Source: Mesaphorura yosii (lineage: Eukaryota > Arthropoda > Collembola > Poduromorpha > Tullbergiidae). Taken from it: a DNA stretch of 64,000 nucleotides. This document shows, one piece after another, positions 20,155-33,525 of this stretch (its first letter is position 1; each line of letters starts with the position of its first letter). A program made the position numbers and the translations under genes. The DNA lies in NCBI GenBank assembly GCA_009869945.1, contig WIXG01000211.1:1-64000 (forward strand), given 5' to 3'. The notes below the pieces were generated by a model. The model was not told where the DNA came from and made no database searches. It saw only the letters and a program-made list of their open reading frames with translations.

Positions 20155-22981
20155 ATGGCTTCGACCATCGCGAGTTCAAACTCTTACCCGGTCAACTCCA
20201 GCGGCACTGGCCCCGGCACGGCTGCAAGCGACAATTTTCAGGAGGTGAGCTCAATTTCATAGCAAGTGTATTCGGAAAACCAAACAAAATTTGCAATATT
20301 TCCCATGTTTGATATTTGCAATATTCGCACGCATTCGTTGGTCGTCTGACAAATCTGCGAGTCGGTCCGGTTCATATTTTGCAATTACACCATGCATTTC
20401 GAGTCTGCAGCTAAGCGGAACGCAGGTTCATGCTGATGCTTGGCGGTGGGGCAGGCAAGGCAGCCTTGTTCCTGACCGTCCACGCCAAGTGCATGTGAAT
20501 GTCAGTGGCAGCGATGGCTACGGGTCTGTGACAACAACAATCATCCTGCGCTGGGCGATAATCACACACACGCACGCATGAAACACATAAACCTGAATGC
20601 CTGAGCATATGTACGATTTTTACACGCGTTTCCATCCAAATTAAAATTTTTGGTTGGTTGGACAGTACCGAATGCTGAATGCTGAGCGCTGACGCTTAAG
20701 ACAACTTCCTACCGTACGCGAACGCGAACTCGATGAGCGTACAGGTTGCATGCGCACAGGATACGAGTCGTCGAGAGGAGATTTGACGGAAATGAATAAT
20801 GTGATCCTCATCATCATTTGCATTGTTATTGTTGTATGAGTCAGAAACGTCTCACAGCCACTGCCTGCCTGCCTACGCTGCACTGTGCAGTGCAGGTGAT
20901 CTCCGAACCGAAACATCCATCACCATCACATCAACCCATCTCATATCGCATCTCCTGAGTTTCAATTGTTTTCAAAGTGCCTTGGACTCGACGAAGGATG
21001 TTTGCGGTGGAGATAAGCTCGGGCTCGTTGATGCTCTTGCTCAGGGCTGATGCTTGGCGATAGGATTGTTTCGCTGATGGCTGTTGGTTCCTTGTAAATA
21101 TCCAAGTTCCTGATCCGCCGCGCAGAGAATATAAGGAATTCAGTAAACGAAAAACGAGTTTTGAGGTAAACGTGAGTGGCGTATTTACAGGTCGTTTCCC
21201 AGCGGAAAAGACGCTCGGCAGGAGCTCAAGGATGCCGGTCGCGAGATGCTCAGGGTGCTTAATGACTAATTAATTTGTCAGGCACGCGGCGAGATTTGAT
21301 ACCCCTTTTCTTCGTGACTGTTGTCTGTGCATTGTGCATGATAATGACGGTCGCTCGTGCCAGAAATTCATTTGTTCGGCTGCTCTCATCCTTTTTTTGC
21401 TCCTGTCCTAATCTTTTGACACGCTCATTCTTCTTCCACACCGTCTTCGTCCCACAGACAGTCGTAGACGTTGTGCGTGCCACATTATCCGAGTAATAAC
21501 ACATTAAACACTAGCTGCAGATACCGCCGCCGTTGGCGTTCATTCACGCACACGCATAATTTGAAGCGTAAATGAGGTTCATGCATGACTTGACCTCATT
21601 TGTCACTCGTGGCGATTGATTTGCCTGAGACTGGAGAGCTTCAAATGACAACTATTCGGACAGTTAACAGCATTGTAATGGCACGAAACTCTTTTGAATA
21701 TTCCCGCAGATTTGGCAAGATCTGGAGCGTATAATAATGGAAGTGGATGACACGGGTGGGCTTCTTCCTCCCAACCCGCACATGGTCAGCCCTATGGCTA
21801 TGTCCACGGGAGCCATTGGATCCCCAAATCTACAATGGTGTTGGTCTCACAATGCGAAGCAGCCGCAGCCACCACACGCTTTCATGATCAAGGTATTTTT
21901 AAATGGCAAATTTCGGGCTTAAATTCCCTTCCCTAGAAAGTAGGCGTTTCTGCTTGGCTTATGCCACTTAATTATTTGCACACTTTCTAAATCTTACTTA
22001 CTTCGATCCATTACTTCGCAGAGGGAACCGTCTCAAACTGAGCTGGACCAACAAGTGCCAACAATCTCGTTCCCAAACGACGACCAAGCCTCAAATTCGC
22101 CCCTCTCAACCTCGCCAGTCGCGTCCCGCTCAAATGGCGGTGCAGATTTCTACTATCCACCAGCACCGCCTTCATCTTCGTCCCTTCCCCAGGCTCACAG
22201 ACTTCCTCCGTTCAATTCCTACCATCACCCGGGCAGTCTTTACGCGAGCCGCCCAGAATATTCCGGCGACTACTCCTGCAGTGTGCAATCAGCAAAGGAC
22301 CCGCCAGCCGAGCCGCATCATCACCACTGCTGCTGTTATGAGTGTTATTATCAGACGCCCGCTCCAACGTTTCATCACCACTACCATCATCATCTCCACC
22401 AGACACCGCCCGTGTCGCATCTGTCTCCTCCATCCACTCCAGATTCGCCTACTCCGACTCCACAGTACTTCCCGCAAACGTTTCATCACCATTCGCCGCT
22501 GCTCCAGTACACGTTTCACCCTCAGCACCTCCCCAAAGCACCAAGACTCCTGACACCACCAACCTCCCCAGCCGCTACTGCTGCAGGACCAACCACTAGC
22601 CAGCAACAACGAGGACAGGCAACATCGACACCAGCAGCAGCGGGCACGTCGCCTGCAGCCAAGCCGGCTGCGAAGCCTCGTCGTCGCCGCAACTGGACCC
22701 GGCGCAAAATGATCATTCACTCATGCACTCATGAGGGCTGTGCCAAGACGTACACGAAATCCTCACATCTGAAGGCGCATCTCCGCACTCATACCGGTGA
22801 GAAACCGTACGTGTGCAACTGGAAACTGTGCGGCTGGAAATTCGCGAGATCGGACGAGCTGACGCGGCATTACCGGAAACACACGGGTGACCGTCCCTTT
22901 CAGTGTCGACTCTGCGACCGAGCATTTTCTCGATCCGACCATCTCGCTCTGCACATGAAGCGGCACATAACCGTCATGTAG
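20155..22981 (+). CDS. Kruppel-like transcription factor, dar1-like, copy 1
   Basis: Three exons: 20155-20244, 21710-21892 and 22022-22981. The introns are 1,465 and 129 bp, both phase 0, giving 410 residues. Exon 1 encodes [13 protein letters not shown]...FQE. Exon 2 opens with the shared motif [14 protein letters not shown]. The middle is Pro/His/Ser-rich with histidine clusters and an [14 protein letters not shown] motif. A SUMO-type IKRE site is made by joining exons 2 and 3 (IK/REP). Residues about 325-407 are three C2H2 fingers with canonical linkers ([18 protein letters not shown]) and the KLF recognition helices [16 protein letters not shown] and RSDHLALH, so it should bind CACCC/GC boxes. 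The fingers match copies 2 and 3 far better than KLF6/7 or KLF5, and a basic [10 protein letters not shown] stretch precedes them. The dar1-like assignment is from memory of the finger sequence. Confidence 0.92.
20245..21709 (+). other. Long first intron of KLF copy 1
   Basis: At 1,465 bp this is by far the longest intron supported in the window; the equivalent introns of copies 2 and 3 are 223 and 189 bp. No coding frame within it is convincing. It may carry enhancer sequence, but no specific site can be supported. Confidence 0.6.
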
Positions 22982-25900
22982 ACAGACGTATCTCGACTGC
23001 TCATATCAGAGGAGGGGTAAAATGAAACCAAGCCAAAAATTTGTAAACTCGCATCTTCAAGCACGATGACGCGACGCCTGTAACGAATGAGGAGTTTTCA
23101 GAAGGGATTAAGCATTAAATTGTAGATAATTCCGTCCATTATTTTGTAATAAAATGCAAGACAATCCAATCTCGAGATGTTATGACTAGTGTGCTTGTCA
23201 TTCTGTTTACATTCCCTGCCTGATTGATTGATTCAGGAGATTCGAGCGACTGAGCGGCCAGTTTGGCTGGACCATGTGGGAGTGCAAGAAAGGGAAAAGT
23301 AAAGTCTTGTTCGATTACAGCACAGCAACTCTGTCTTGATATTTTCGAATTACTCGTACTGAAAGATTACATCACCACTCACTCACTCACCATCATCGCC
23401 ATCGCCATCATCATATCACATCCCATTGTAGTAGTGTAGTACTACAAGAGGACAACAATAACAATGCGATGCATAAATTGACTCTTGTAATTGTTGGATG
23501 ATTGTAGACCGTAAATGTAAATGCGCATGATTCATGTCAAGGAGAACTTGGACTCGGACCGGCCGGCTCGGGTCTCGTTCATCACTTAATCTCAATCAAT
23601 TCTCGATTTCGAGTGCTCTCCTAACGAACACACTTCCAGTCGAGTACGAGCAATGAATCAGGATCCAAAAAGCAAACCGAATCTTGATTCTGGAGTCCAC
23701 CTCCGCTCTTTCATCAACAATCAACCGAGTAGCAGCGTTCAAAATACTCGATTCGAGTCAAGCCGAGGAGAACTCGCGTTTTCTTTGCAGGTCGCAAGTC
23801 GCTTCCCACACAATTTCACGCCCACAAGAATCAGAATCGTTACTTGCTGCGTTCCTGTTTGGTAATTCGAACTCGTCACGTTGTCGTACGTGCAGCATTT
23901 CGCAATGAAGCAGCAAACTCAAACGCAGACGAGCGTGGCCGTAGCAGTGCAAAAGATGCGCAGGGGATGGCGAAAGGAGGAGTGAACACGAGATGAGACG
24001 CGAACCCAGTACGGCCAAGTCGGGCAAGCGCTCCACTGCTACAGAGACTCGTAAATCAATTCTGCGTTGCGAAGCGTCGTGAAACACTGCAGAAGATGCG
24101 ACTCGACGAGCCGCGTCATACGACTGGCAAACAATAGGATGTTTCAAGTTAGGCGATTTTCGACTCGATTTCTGATTAAATCACTTCGGAATCGTCTCTG
24201 GAGACGATTAAAAGCGATGAAATCAGTTTGTGTGGAAGACATAATGTCTGAATAATTTAGATATTCGAACTAAATTTTTGTTGAAATGTTCAATGACTGG
24301 AAGTTCTCTTTGGTCTTCGTGTCACTTCACTGTATGAGTTTTAGTTTGGGAAAGCGGCGCATTGCTCCTGCACAAATAGGTTATCATTGTTTTTCGCAAA
24401 TCGGTCATTTCATGTGGAAATCGATTTAACCCAAAAAAAATCGGTTTTGATTTAATCAGTCTTCAGCCGAATCAAAAAAACATGAAACATCCTAATTTGT
24501 GATTTCTTCATCTTCGTTCATTTTTATTGCCTCGATTCTTACTTTTGTTTTCGTTGATTGTTATTTCGCTATTTATTACGCGCAGCGTGCGCGACACGGG
24601 ACAAATATAGACAACGCTTATCTGCGAAGATAAGCCACGAAGAAAAATGGAAGAATACGACAGAGAATCACTGCACTGCACTGGACGGAATCAGAAACCG
24701 GTTCATTACCATCGTAATTACTCTCTTGTTCCTATTTATAATGCGCGTCTCGAGGCTCCGACGGACCGACTTGTTTCTCTTGCGTCTTGTAATCTTGGGC
24801 TCCGAGAGATTTATCGCAATGTGTGGGCCATAAAATAGAGTGAGTTGTTGCGTACCGACGGCCACGACCAGCAGGAGGATGGAAATCATAAAGCACACCG
24901 CCGCCAAGGCATTCCAGCCAAGCTGACATTACGAACACGATCGAGTGGGGACTTTGAAATCATTAAGTCACGGCGACCCGGTTTGCTTCTTTGCTATTTA
25001 AAAATTTGGGATTTTAAAAATTGTACTTTGGGATGAAGATTACGGGCAATTGACATTGATTACACGAATACAGATTGTCAGCTTTACAGTTTCGAGTTTC
25101 CGCACTTGACTCGTCTCGATTCTTGGTTCCGGTAGGCTTGGTTCATCGACTCGAAATGCGATGAATGAATGATTGAGCCTCGATTCAGATCGATTGTTGC
25201 CGGTGTCAAGCGACAATTTGTACGAGCAAAGTGGCTGCAGTAAGTTGTAATTTGTGAACGGACTGCAATTCTAATCGAGTGGCACGTAAAAAAAGCAAAG
25301 AACGACGCAGATCAGACCAGAGCAGAGCGAGGAAGTCAATGGAGCGAGGAACCACAACGACACGGCAGCGCAACGACTCGACACAACAATGGAATGCGGT
25401 GCAACATGCAACAATGCCTTATCTGTACGACATTGTTGACAACGCGATGCGTTAGCCTACGCCGCGCAGTGCACGGAAGAGTAGAGCGGCGAGATGCAGC
25501 AGGCGAATAAGGAGTCATCATTCGTCGTGCATGTTCCTCCTCCAGACTTCTTCGATTAGCCACAAATATTTGACACACCCTGCCTTCTTCTGCATTCTGC
25601 ATGCTGCTGCTGCTTCTCCGTCGTCTCCGTGGCTTTGCCGTCTTACTCGCAGCCTCGTTTCATCCGCATCTTGAATCACTACTTATTTCGCAAGCGTCGT
25701 CGATCGCGTACAGCGCAGCGCAGTGAAGAGCACATTGTTGCTCGCTAATAAGCGTCACGGCGCATAATGACATTTTAATGCAGCAGCAGCGATTGTGATC
25801 CGAGCCTCACTATTTTTAGCTCTTCGCCAGCACGGAGCAATGGCCCTCGATTTCCTCTCGCGCCTGCGCTGCGTACACCTACGCGCGTCGCTTCCCGTAC

Positions 25901-28900
25901 TCTCATCGCACTGGTCATTATTTTTCCATTTGTAATTTGTGCTCCTGTGTAATATGAAATATGCAACAATGCGCTCGCGCGCTGCCTCGCTCCGCAGATT
26001 ACAAAGCGGAGTCTCCACTCGAATAAATTACGAGTCGGTGATTCCGTGGCCGAGACCGCGGCTCGACTTCAATGAAGGTAATTTCAGAGCAGAGCTCAGC
26101 AGCGAATTGAACATCTCCAAAAATGGCACATTTTAATTTCGGGGTAGCGAGCGTCTAAGCGCGGCTGCGCGAGATGGATGAACTGGATCCGTTCATTCAT
26201 TCATCATCGGGCAGGGAATTGTAATCGAATTATGCGCGATTGGGCTGTAAAAGTAAAAGGCAAGGCAGCGGGTAATCTGATAATCATTATTATTACGGAG
26301 ACTGACTGACTGAGTGATGAATGATGGGCCAAGACGCAGCAGCGCAAGACAAATGCAGAGCGGCAAGGACGCGGTGCGCCATCAGGAAAAGGATTTGAGG
26401 TTTGGTTTTCGCCTGTCAAAGCCAAATCTTCGCTTTGCTCTTGCCTGTCTGCCTAAAAAGGGATCCTTCAATTACCATTACGAGAGCGATTACGATTGGA
26501 CTCTGCCGCCGACTCGAATCAGAGGAAAATCAATCACCACAATTACCACATCGCTCCGCGTATCATTACTGTTATTAAATTAAGGAATGGTGAATTGAAC
26601 TGGATACTCGGACGCTATCTGCGTGCACGCATGACCTTCTCGTGCAGGTAATTTATTATCGAATTGCGTGCTCGCACTCGGCCACTCGGCAAGGACCAGC
26701 GACCAAGAGCAGACAACAGAAAAGAAGTCGAGTGGAGAGAAGAGGAAGAATGATCAAATCATCAATCACATCTCTTCCTTTCTCGAGCACCGCAAACTTC
26801 TTTGTATGACTGTCAGTTGTCATAATATTTAGATTCGATTCTGGCCGTCGTCGAAGGAAGTAACAAAGGCTAAATAAACAGATGAGATCCAATCGTCCGG
26901 CTCTGCTTGGTTTTGTGATTAAAAGATTCAAGCATCGTTTCGTCTGATCACATTTGCACAATTTGGAGCTGAGCAGTAGTGGGAAATTGGCCCGTTCGGA
27001 TTTGTAATTAAACGATTGATTGGTTTTTGTCTCACGTATCTCGCGTCTGCAGTTCGTTCGATGACCTGAGAACGTGTTTGAGATTTTGATTTAAAGTTCA
27101 CCTGTTAATTGCTTCGGGATCACGGTCGCCGTTCACGTCTGCCTATTTTTGGTCCTGTGCTCGGTCTGCTCTCTGCTGAATGCATGGCTCAGTTTGTTTG
27201 GCTCCTGTGGGCAATGCAATAAATAATGGACGAGATATGAGTCCGACACGAGAGCGGTCAAATTATGAATTATCTCTCAGCCAAACCTGAGCACTGCTCG
27301 TAAAGGGCAACGCAACTCCTTGACTTCTTCTGGCTTCTCTTCTCCCAAATTAATTACTTTTCCATTCTCCGCCACTGCTGACGCGATTTCGTTTCGTTAA
27401 GACTCCGTTTCGATGATTCCAAGCCAGGCAGACATCGAGCGATTGGTGGCCACGCTCCTGCTACAATTTATGTCGTCGTCACTGCGCAGTGGCTGTCCAG
27501 TTTGCGTCGATGTTTTCCTTTCGATTTGCATCTCCTCCTCCTCCTTCGACTTGGACTTGTGCTCGGCTCAGCCGCTGCACCCTGCACAGATTTAATTGTT
27601 TGGCTGGTCGTAAGACGTGAGAGCAGAGATGCAATATATCATGTCTCTCAACAATGCTGGACTGGTATGGGCAGTGGGCATGGCTGGACGTGTAATAAAT
27701 GTCGACGTTGCATTCAATTCCAGAAGCTACACAGCATTTGTAGAATTTGTAGCTGTTGTCCGCAAACAACGGGCAGCGCAGGAGAAAACGAAGCTGACCA
27801 TCTTCACCACGAGCAAGCGTATGAGCATGATAAAAGTGGCTCATTCATTAATTTATCCAGCGTCTCACGATGAATAATAAGTGCTCATACTTGTAGTCTC
27901 AACGAGCCCTTTTGTGCTCGCCTGCGTTACAATAGGATCAATGAAGCAAGAATCTTTTCATCTTTCAATTTATTATCTAGAGTTAATATTTACTCTCCTC
28001 TGGCCCATGTGTGAGTTCTTTGTGTGACGGACGCTGATGATGATGCGCTGAAATGTAAATACGCAATTATCGATGAGATGCCAGATGAAGAGTGAAATCG
28101 AGACGGATGAGTCGAGCAATAAGCAAATGCGTACTCAATGAGAGATGAGCAGTGAGCAATGAACGATTGAATCTGGCCTTCTCACGCAGCATGGGCGATG
28201 ATGAATCGATGATAGTTGTCTCGCGATGATTCCGATTACAGACTATAGCAAAGTGCATCGCACATGGAAATTGCTTCGGAATCAGTGTTTAGGCAGTCAG
28301 GTTCATTTTCAACGAAAATCACGAATAAGAATCTAAAGAGTTTCCCCAATAAAGCCATCACAGGTGTGAAAGATATTTTTATTACAATGTTCTTGTGAAT
28401 TGTGGTCGTAATAAAAAGGTTCATCGCCATGCCCAAGTCGACGAAGGAGCAGCGGCAGCAGCAGCAATTTAGCATTTAACAAGTTTTTGTGGCCACTTCA
28501 GCCGCACGAAAGACGAAATGCCCAGGAACGAGTAACGAGTTTTCAGCAATGCTGGAAAACAGGTTGGGAACGACTCCCTGACGGCACGCGACAAGAATTA
28601 CACGGATTATGAGCCACACTTCATATTTTCGTGCTTTCGTGCCCGCAATGGAAAATACGGATAAAGTTATTTGCTTGCTTATTTATTTCCACGGTCCCAA
28701 GTCTCTAAAGTCCAAAATGTCGTCAACTATCCGCATTTTTGCTTAATGGTTCGAATTTGTTGCTTGCTCTGTCGCATATTAATTGTCCTCCTCCACAAAT
28801 ATGTAGCATGGAGCTGTAAAGTAATGAATGGATGGGCGATAGCCCTGTACGGACAAACAACGCTCATTTGTCCTGCTGAATGGGAATCCTTTATCTCGCA

Positions 28901-31183
28901 ATATGCATTGTAGCATTGTGTGCATGCCCAAATACGGACTGCGTCAGAGAATTTAAGGAATCGCAATTGCATTCATTGCTCGCTTTACAATTTACAGCGC
29001 ACTGAGTGCGTGCATAGTGACTGTATTTATTGCACGTAGATTGGAATGAGGGTCCTCCACCTTTCTCTTTCTCTGCTACACTCTCCTCACTGCTGCGCTG
29101 CGCTCAGTCGGGCCAGATTCATTATGACCACCAAAGGAGCCCACGGCCCAGGCTCAAGCTCAGCTAATGTGTGACCAAGACCACGAATGATGCCTGCCCT
29201 GGCTGGGCCGTCGTCCAAGTCAGTGTATTTGTTGTATTTATGGAGATTAATGCTATTAGCAGTGCCTGGCATGTGCTCGTCCCCTCTGACCTCCCCACGG
29301 AGCCAGAAAGGGACCGCATGGATAATTAAGTCGGCGGAATGATCAATGTGCGACAGACACGGCCACAAATTCGTGTCCACGTCCGCGTTCGTGTTCGTAT
29401 TCTTATTCGTATTGTTGTTCTTGGGCTTCAGCATTTTCTGTTTGCTTACCAGGTTCCAGTTCATGAGCCAGAACCGGAGCGCGATTTGGTAATGAGTTGA
29501 CTCTGCCTGAATTAATAATGCCGACTGAACAAGATTAATTTGATTATGATTACGCGATGTCTAAAGTGCAAATAATCAATTTGGGCCGTAGAGAGAAATT
29601 GCCGTGTAAACAAGTGATTGTGGTTACGATCGCCGCACCGCATTCATTTGTCCTAAATTGAGTCACAACGAGCTTTGCTGTGCGTCAGCTCATCAACAAT
29701 TTACGAAGTAATCAATAACAGCCACCGCGTTCCACGTGTGCTCCTCTGTCAAGCACGAGTTGAGTAATTGGGACACAGGATCGTGAGTCGCGAAGTCGGA
29801 ACCCAAGAACCAGAATTTACATAATCACGACTCGACTCTGAAGACAAGATTCTGGACCAAATGCTTGACTGACATGCCGTGCCGTGATCTTGTTTGTCAA
29901 TCGGAAGTCAAACCGAGTCACTTCAATCAGTTGGATGCTGCTACCCTTCGTTCTTCGTTGACTTGACACACGTCACGTCACTGCATCTCATGCCATGTCA
30001 CAACAGAAGGACAGAAGCTCCGGCAGAGCTATCGAGTAAGTCATCAAGTCATGTCAGCTCAAGAAGGTAGAAAACAGAAGACGGCGGCCTGTCTCCAAAA
30101 TCAACCGCGATTCAGAAGAACTGCGGCCGTCATCGCATCATCGCGTCTCTTTGTCGGCCCAGTCATGAACCATTGAGTTCACATTCCGTTTCTCGTTCCT
30201 TCAAGTATTGGTCATAGTCGTAGTTGTCAATTGTCTCTTTCCTTCTCATCTTCATGTGAGATCTCCTGAGAATTTAATCTCGAGCCGCATCTCCCACGGA
30301 CGAAAGGCAGCTCGAAAGTCTGTGTTCATTTCATCTGTCATCTCATTGTTATGCGGTGATTGTAAATAATGCATGCAATTATCGTAATCGTAATAATAGT
30401 ACGATATGTAAAGCACTTGTAGATTTGTACCCATGGCGTGGATTGACCAACATTATTGTTGGCCGGAGTTTCGTAACGCGTACGCTGCTATAATTTGATA
30501 CAACGTTGTTTTGTAGCTTTTGCGTTTGCTGTTTTGGAGTTCTCGAGCGTATCACCACCCGAGAGCGAGACTGAGACCAATAATATACAAAATACATTGC
30601 CCATTGTGAATTGTGACTTGTAATGCAGTAATGTGATGATTACTCCAAAGTGCAAAGGAGCACCATAGCACAAGTACAGAGGCTCGAGTGGTCTGTTCAG
30701 TTCAGCAGGTCTCAGGTGAGGGAGCCCAGTCTAAAGTTACACACATCGCATCATGCATTTTGCCATTGCATTGCCTCTTCGCCTGAACGTTGAGCCTTCT
30801 CATCGTCATCGTCACCGTCATGAGCAATCTCATTTCGATTCTGACACACGGCGCTCATACAACGTGTTAGATTGTTGTAACTGTAATTGTAATTAATTGT
30901 ACAAACACGTTGATACAGTGAAAGTGGAAACCCTTTGTCGTCGTCCTGTCTTGACGACTGTGAAAGCGACTCGGTGATCGGTGCTCTGATGAAAATGCGC
31001 ATGAGAATTTTGTGTTCTATCTGCGAGCGACGATGAATCAGTAACGCAAGTGTTAGGAAGTCAGTGTGAGTGTGAGTTTCTGGTTTCTGACGGAGGAAAT
31101 TGCAAGTATGTGTATGCCAACTTGCCGCGATTTTTATCGTTTTTTGAGTGTGTGCTCCGTTATCACAAATCCACACAGTGACG
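22982..31183. other. 8.2 kb non-coding interval between KLF copies 1 and 2
   Basis: No supported coding region, tRNA or rRNA. ORFs are short, overlap on both strands and lack domains or in-phase splicing. The sequence has many short AT-rich homeodomain-like cores (TAATTA and similar) and ATG/CAT-rich simple-sequence patches, for example CATCATCGCCATCGCCATCA near 23,390. Regulatory DNA for the KLF genes is the likeliest role, by position only. Confidence 0.5.
23148..23153 (+). promoter_or_regulatory. AATAAA polyadenylation signal, KLF copy 1
   Basis: AATAAA lies about 170 bases after the KLF copy 1 stop codon. Confidence 0.5.
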
Positions 31184-33272
31184 ATGGCGAGTGATAGTGG
31201 CAATCAGACGATAGCTCACCAGCTTCATCCAAACGCTCATCTGGACACAAACAACAATGTAAGCCTAGTACATCAGTAATTTAAGAGATATTGTTTGAGC
31301 CCGAGGAGACTTTCCCATTCAACCCTTCAACAATTCAATTCAAACTATCAAGTCAAGATTTTTTCAATGAGAGTCTCACGTTGCCCTGTTGCAGTAGTTG
31401 GCATTTCTCGAACTTGAGACGGTTAACACCGTTTCTGAATACAAACACACGCTTTTGCAATTTAGCATTCTTTTGTTATAGAAAATGTGGCAGGAGCTCG
31501 ACAGTGTGTTTGGCAACGGCTCCGGTGTCGGAAGTGGCGGCAGTGAAACTATGATTCCGCTCTCCCTCCCGCTCCCTTTCCAGCCACTGCAGCGATCCTC
31601 GGCCGCCAGCATCATTGTGGGTGTTGGAGGAGGTCAGTACGGCCCCACGTCGCCGTCAACACTCTCTCAACACACATCGCCTTATCAGCAGCACCAGACA
31701 AGACTTGTGCCCACAACGAACTCGTATTACAATTATTTCCAGCCGTCGATCACGGCGGCAGACACACCGCTCATCGTGAACCTGAAGCGCGAGCCAGGAA
31801 CTGGACACCAGCATTGCTCTTCTCCTGCGAACAGGCAACCGCCTCAGCCACCGGTCTCGGAATCTCATTCACCTCATGAGCCAAGCTCGTCCACGCCCTC
31901 CTCCCCGCCGCCTTCAGCCTGTTACCCGGTCTCGGCAAGTACCACGTGCTACGGGAGCGGGCGAAAGGACTCTTACAATGGAAAGTACTTTGACAACTAC
32001 ACAATGACAATGCGAACCACCTCCACGACATCCAGCACGGCGGCAGCCGCGTACGGCGTGTCTCAGCACGACCCTTCCGCTTCTCCGGCAGCCACGGCGT
32101 TCGAGTACCACTTGGGAGCTGTTTCGTCAGCTGCGAGCCACCATTCTCCGCTTCACGCCATTTATAGTCCGCCACAGCTCCCAGGCGGTGCTGGAGCGGG
32201 AGTGGGGTCGCATCACCACCATCACCATCACGCCGCATTGTATGAATCTCACCACCACCACCATTTTCCACCGCAGGCACCCATCATGCCCGTGCACGTA
32301 CCTTGCTCGGGCACCGGGGCGGGCTCAGCTGCCGTCACGACGCTGCAAATGCAGCAACACCAACAGCAGCAGCTTCTCCTACACCACCACCATCATCACC
32401 ACGGATCTGTGCCAAGCAACAATCTCAACATCAACGTTAACCTGAATTTCCAAGCACCACCGCCAGTCGCACCCAAACTCCCGTCCGCCCTGAACAACTA
32501 CAGTTTCAAAGTGATGCCGCCACTTTCACCGACACACGGAGCGGATATTGGCGGAATGGGCAGCTCCACTTCGCCACTGCTGCCGTACCATCACGCGGCA
32601 CGAACTCATTCTCAGCAGCAGCAGCAGCACCATCAGGCCAGGGGAAGCGGTGGCTCTGCGGCTGCAGCAGCGTTCCTGCGGATTCCAAACATTTCTCATT
32701 CGCATCTGCACCACCATCATCACCACCACCACGGAGGTGGATCGGCGTCAGCCTCTCAATCGCATTCCTCGCTTCAGCAGCACAACTCGCACGGTCAGCC
32801 GGCGCCGGAGTACTTCGCCCACCAGCAGCACGATCTTGACCAGTCTCCAGTCATGCCAATCAACGGCACCGGAATCCTCGCCGACAGCTCCTCACACCAC
32901 CAGCAACTTCCGGGAAACGGACCTGGCTCAAGTGTCCCAGTCGCCTCCGGCGGAGTGGTCGTGAAGATGAAGCGAGGTCGACGACGTTGGGGCCGCAAGA
33001 AGACGACGACGCACTGCTGCACGTACACAGGCTGCATCAAAACGTACACAAAGTCCTCCCACCTCAAAGCCCATCTGCGCACGCACACCGGCGAGAAACC
33101 GTACGTTTGCTCCTGGAAAGGCTGCTGCTGGAAATTCGCGCGATCCGACGAGCTGACGCGACACTACCGCAAGCACACGGGCGACCGACCCTTCCAGTGT
33201 CGACTTTGCGACCGCGCATTTTCTCGATCCGACCATCTCGCCCTCCACATGAAGCGACACATGACCGTCTGA
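31184..33272 (+). CDS. Kruppel-like transcription factor, dar1-like, copy 2 (His-rich)
   Basis: Two exons, 31184-31258 and 31482-33272, with a 223 bp phase-0 intron, giving 621 residues. Exon 1 encodes [14 protein letters not shown]...TNNN. Exon 2 opens [15 protein letters not shown], with the same intron-before-WQ layout as the other copies. The long middle is low-complexity: at least four histidine runs of five to eight residues, polyQ, polyAla and Ser/Pro blocks. It carries a SUMO-type LKRE site ([10 protein letters not shown]) and a [13 protein letters not shown] motif. Three C2H2 fingers end the protein. The helices match copy 1; the first finger has an extra Cys (HCCTYTGC) and the second reads [10 protein letters not shown] basic [13 protein letters not shown] precedes the fingers. 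ATG 31184 has A at -3. Confidence 0.93.
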
Positions 33273-33519
33273 GCGGAGTTTGATTCTTCTAGTCCCGGCC
33301 AGCACTGGCAAAGGCTGGCAAAGGATCACTGACAATCGACATGGTGCGGAAATACGAAGCAACGGAAGCTTTAAGCAAGGCAATCACCCACTGCAAACCA
33401 ATGCAACAATGACCAAAGTTAAAGTAGAGCAAGACGCTACACAAAATACAATGAATGAATTCAATGCGAATTTAGAATTTAATTTACTCATTTTAGGTTT
33501 TTATTTATTCTTTAGCCTT

Positions 33520-33525
33520 AATAAA
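33520..33525 (+). promoter_or_regulatory. AATAAA polyadenylation signal, KLF copy 2
   Basis: AATAAA lies about 250 bases after the KLF copy 2 stop; another copy lies near 33,552. Confidence 0.45.

Noticed and set aside
21259-21504. Overlapping frames with hydrophobic text inside the KLF copy 1 intron
   Set aside because: Open on both strands, no splice sites in phase with neighbouring exons, composition of random low-complexity DNA.
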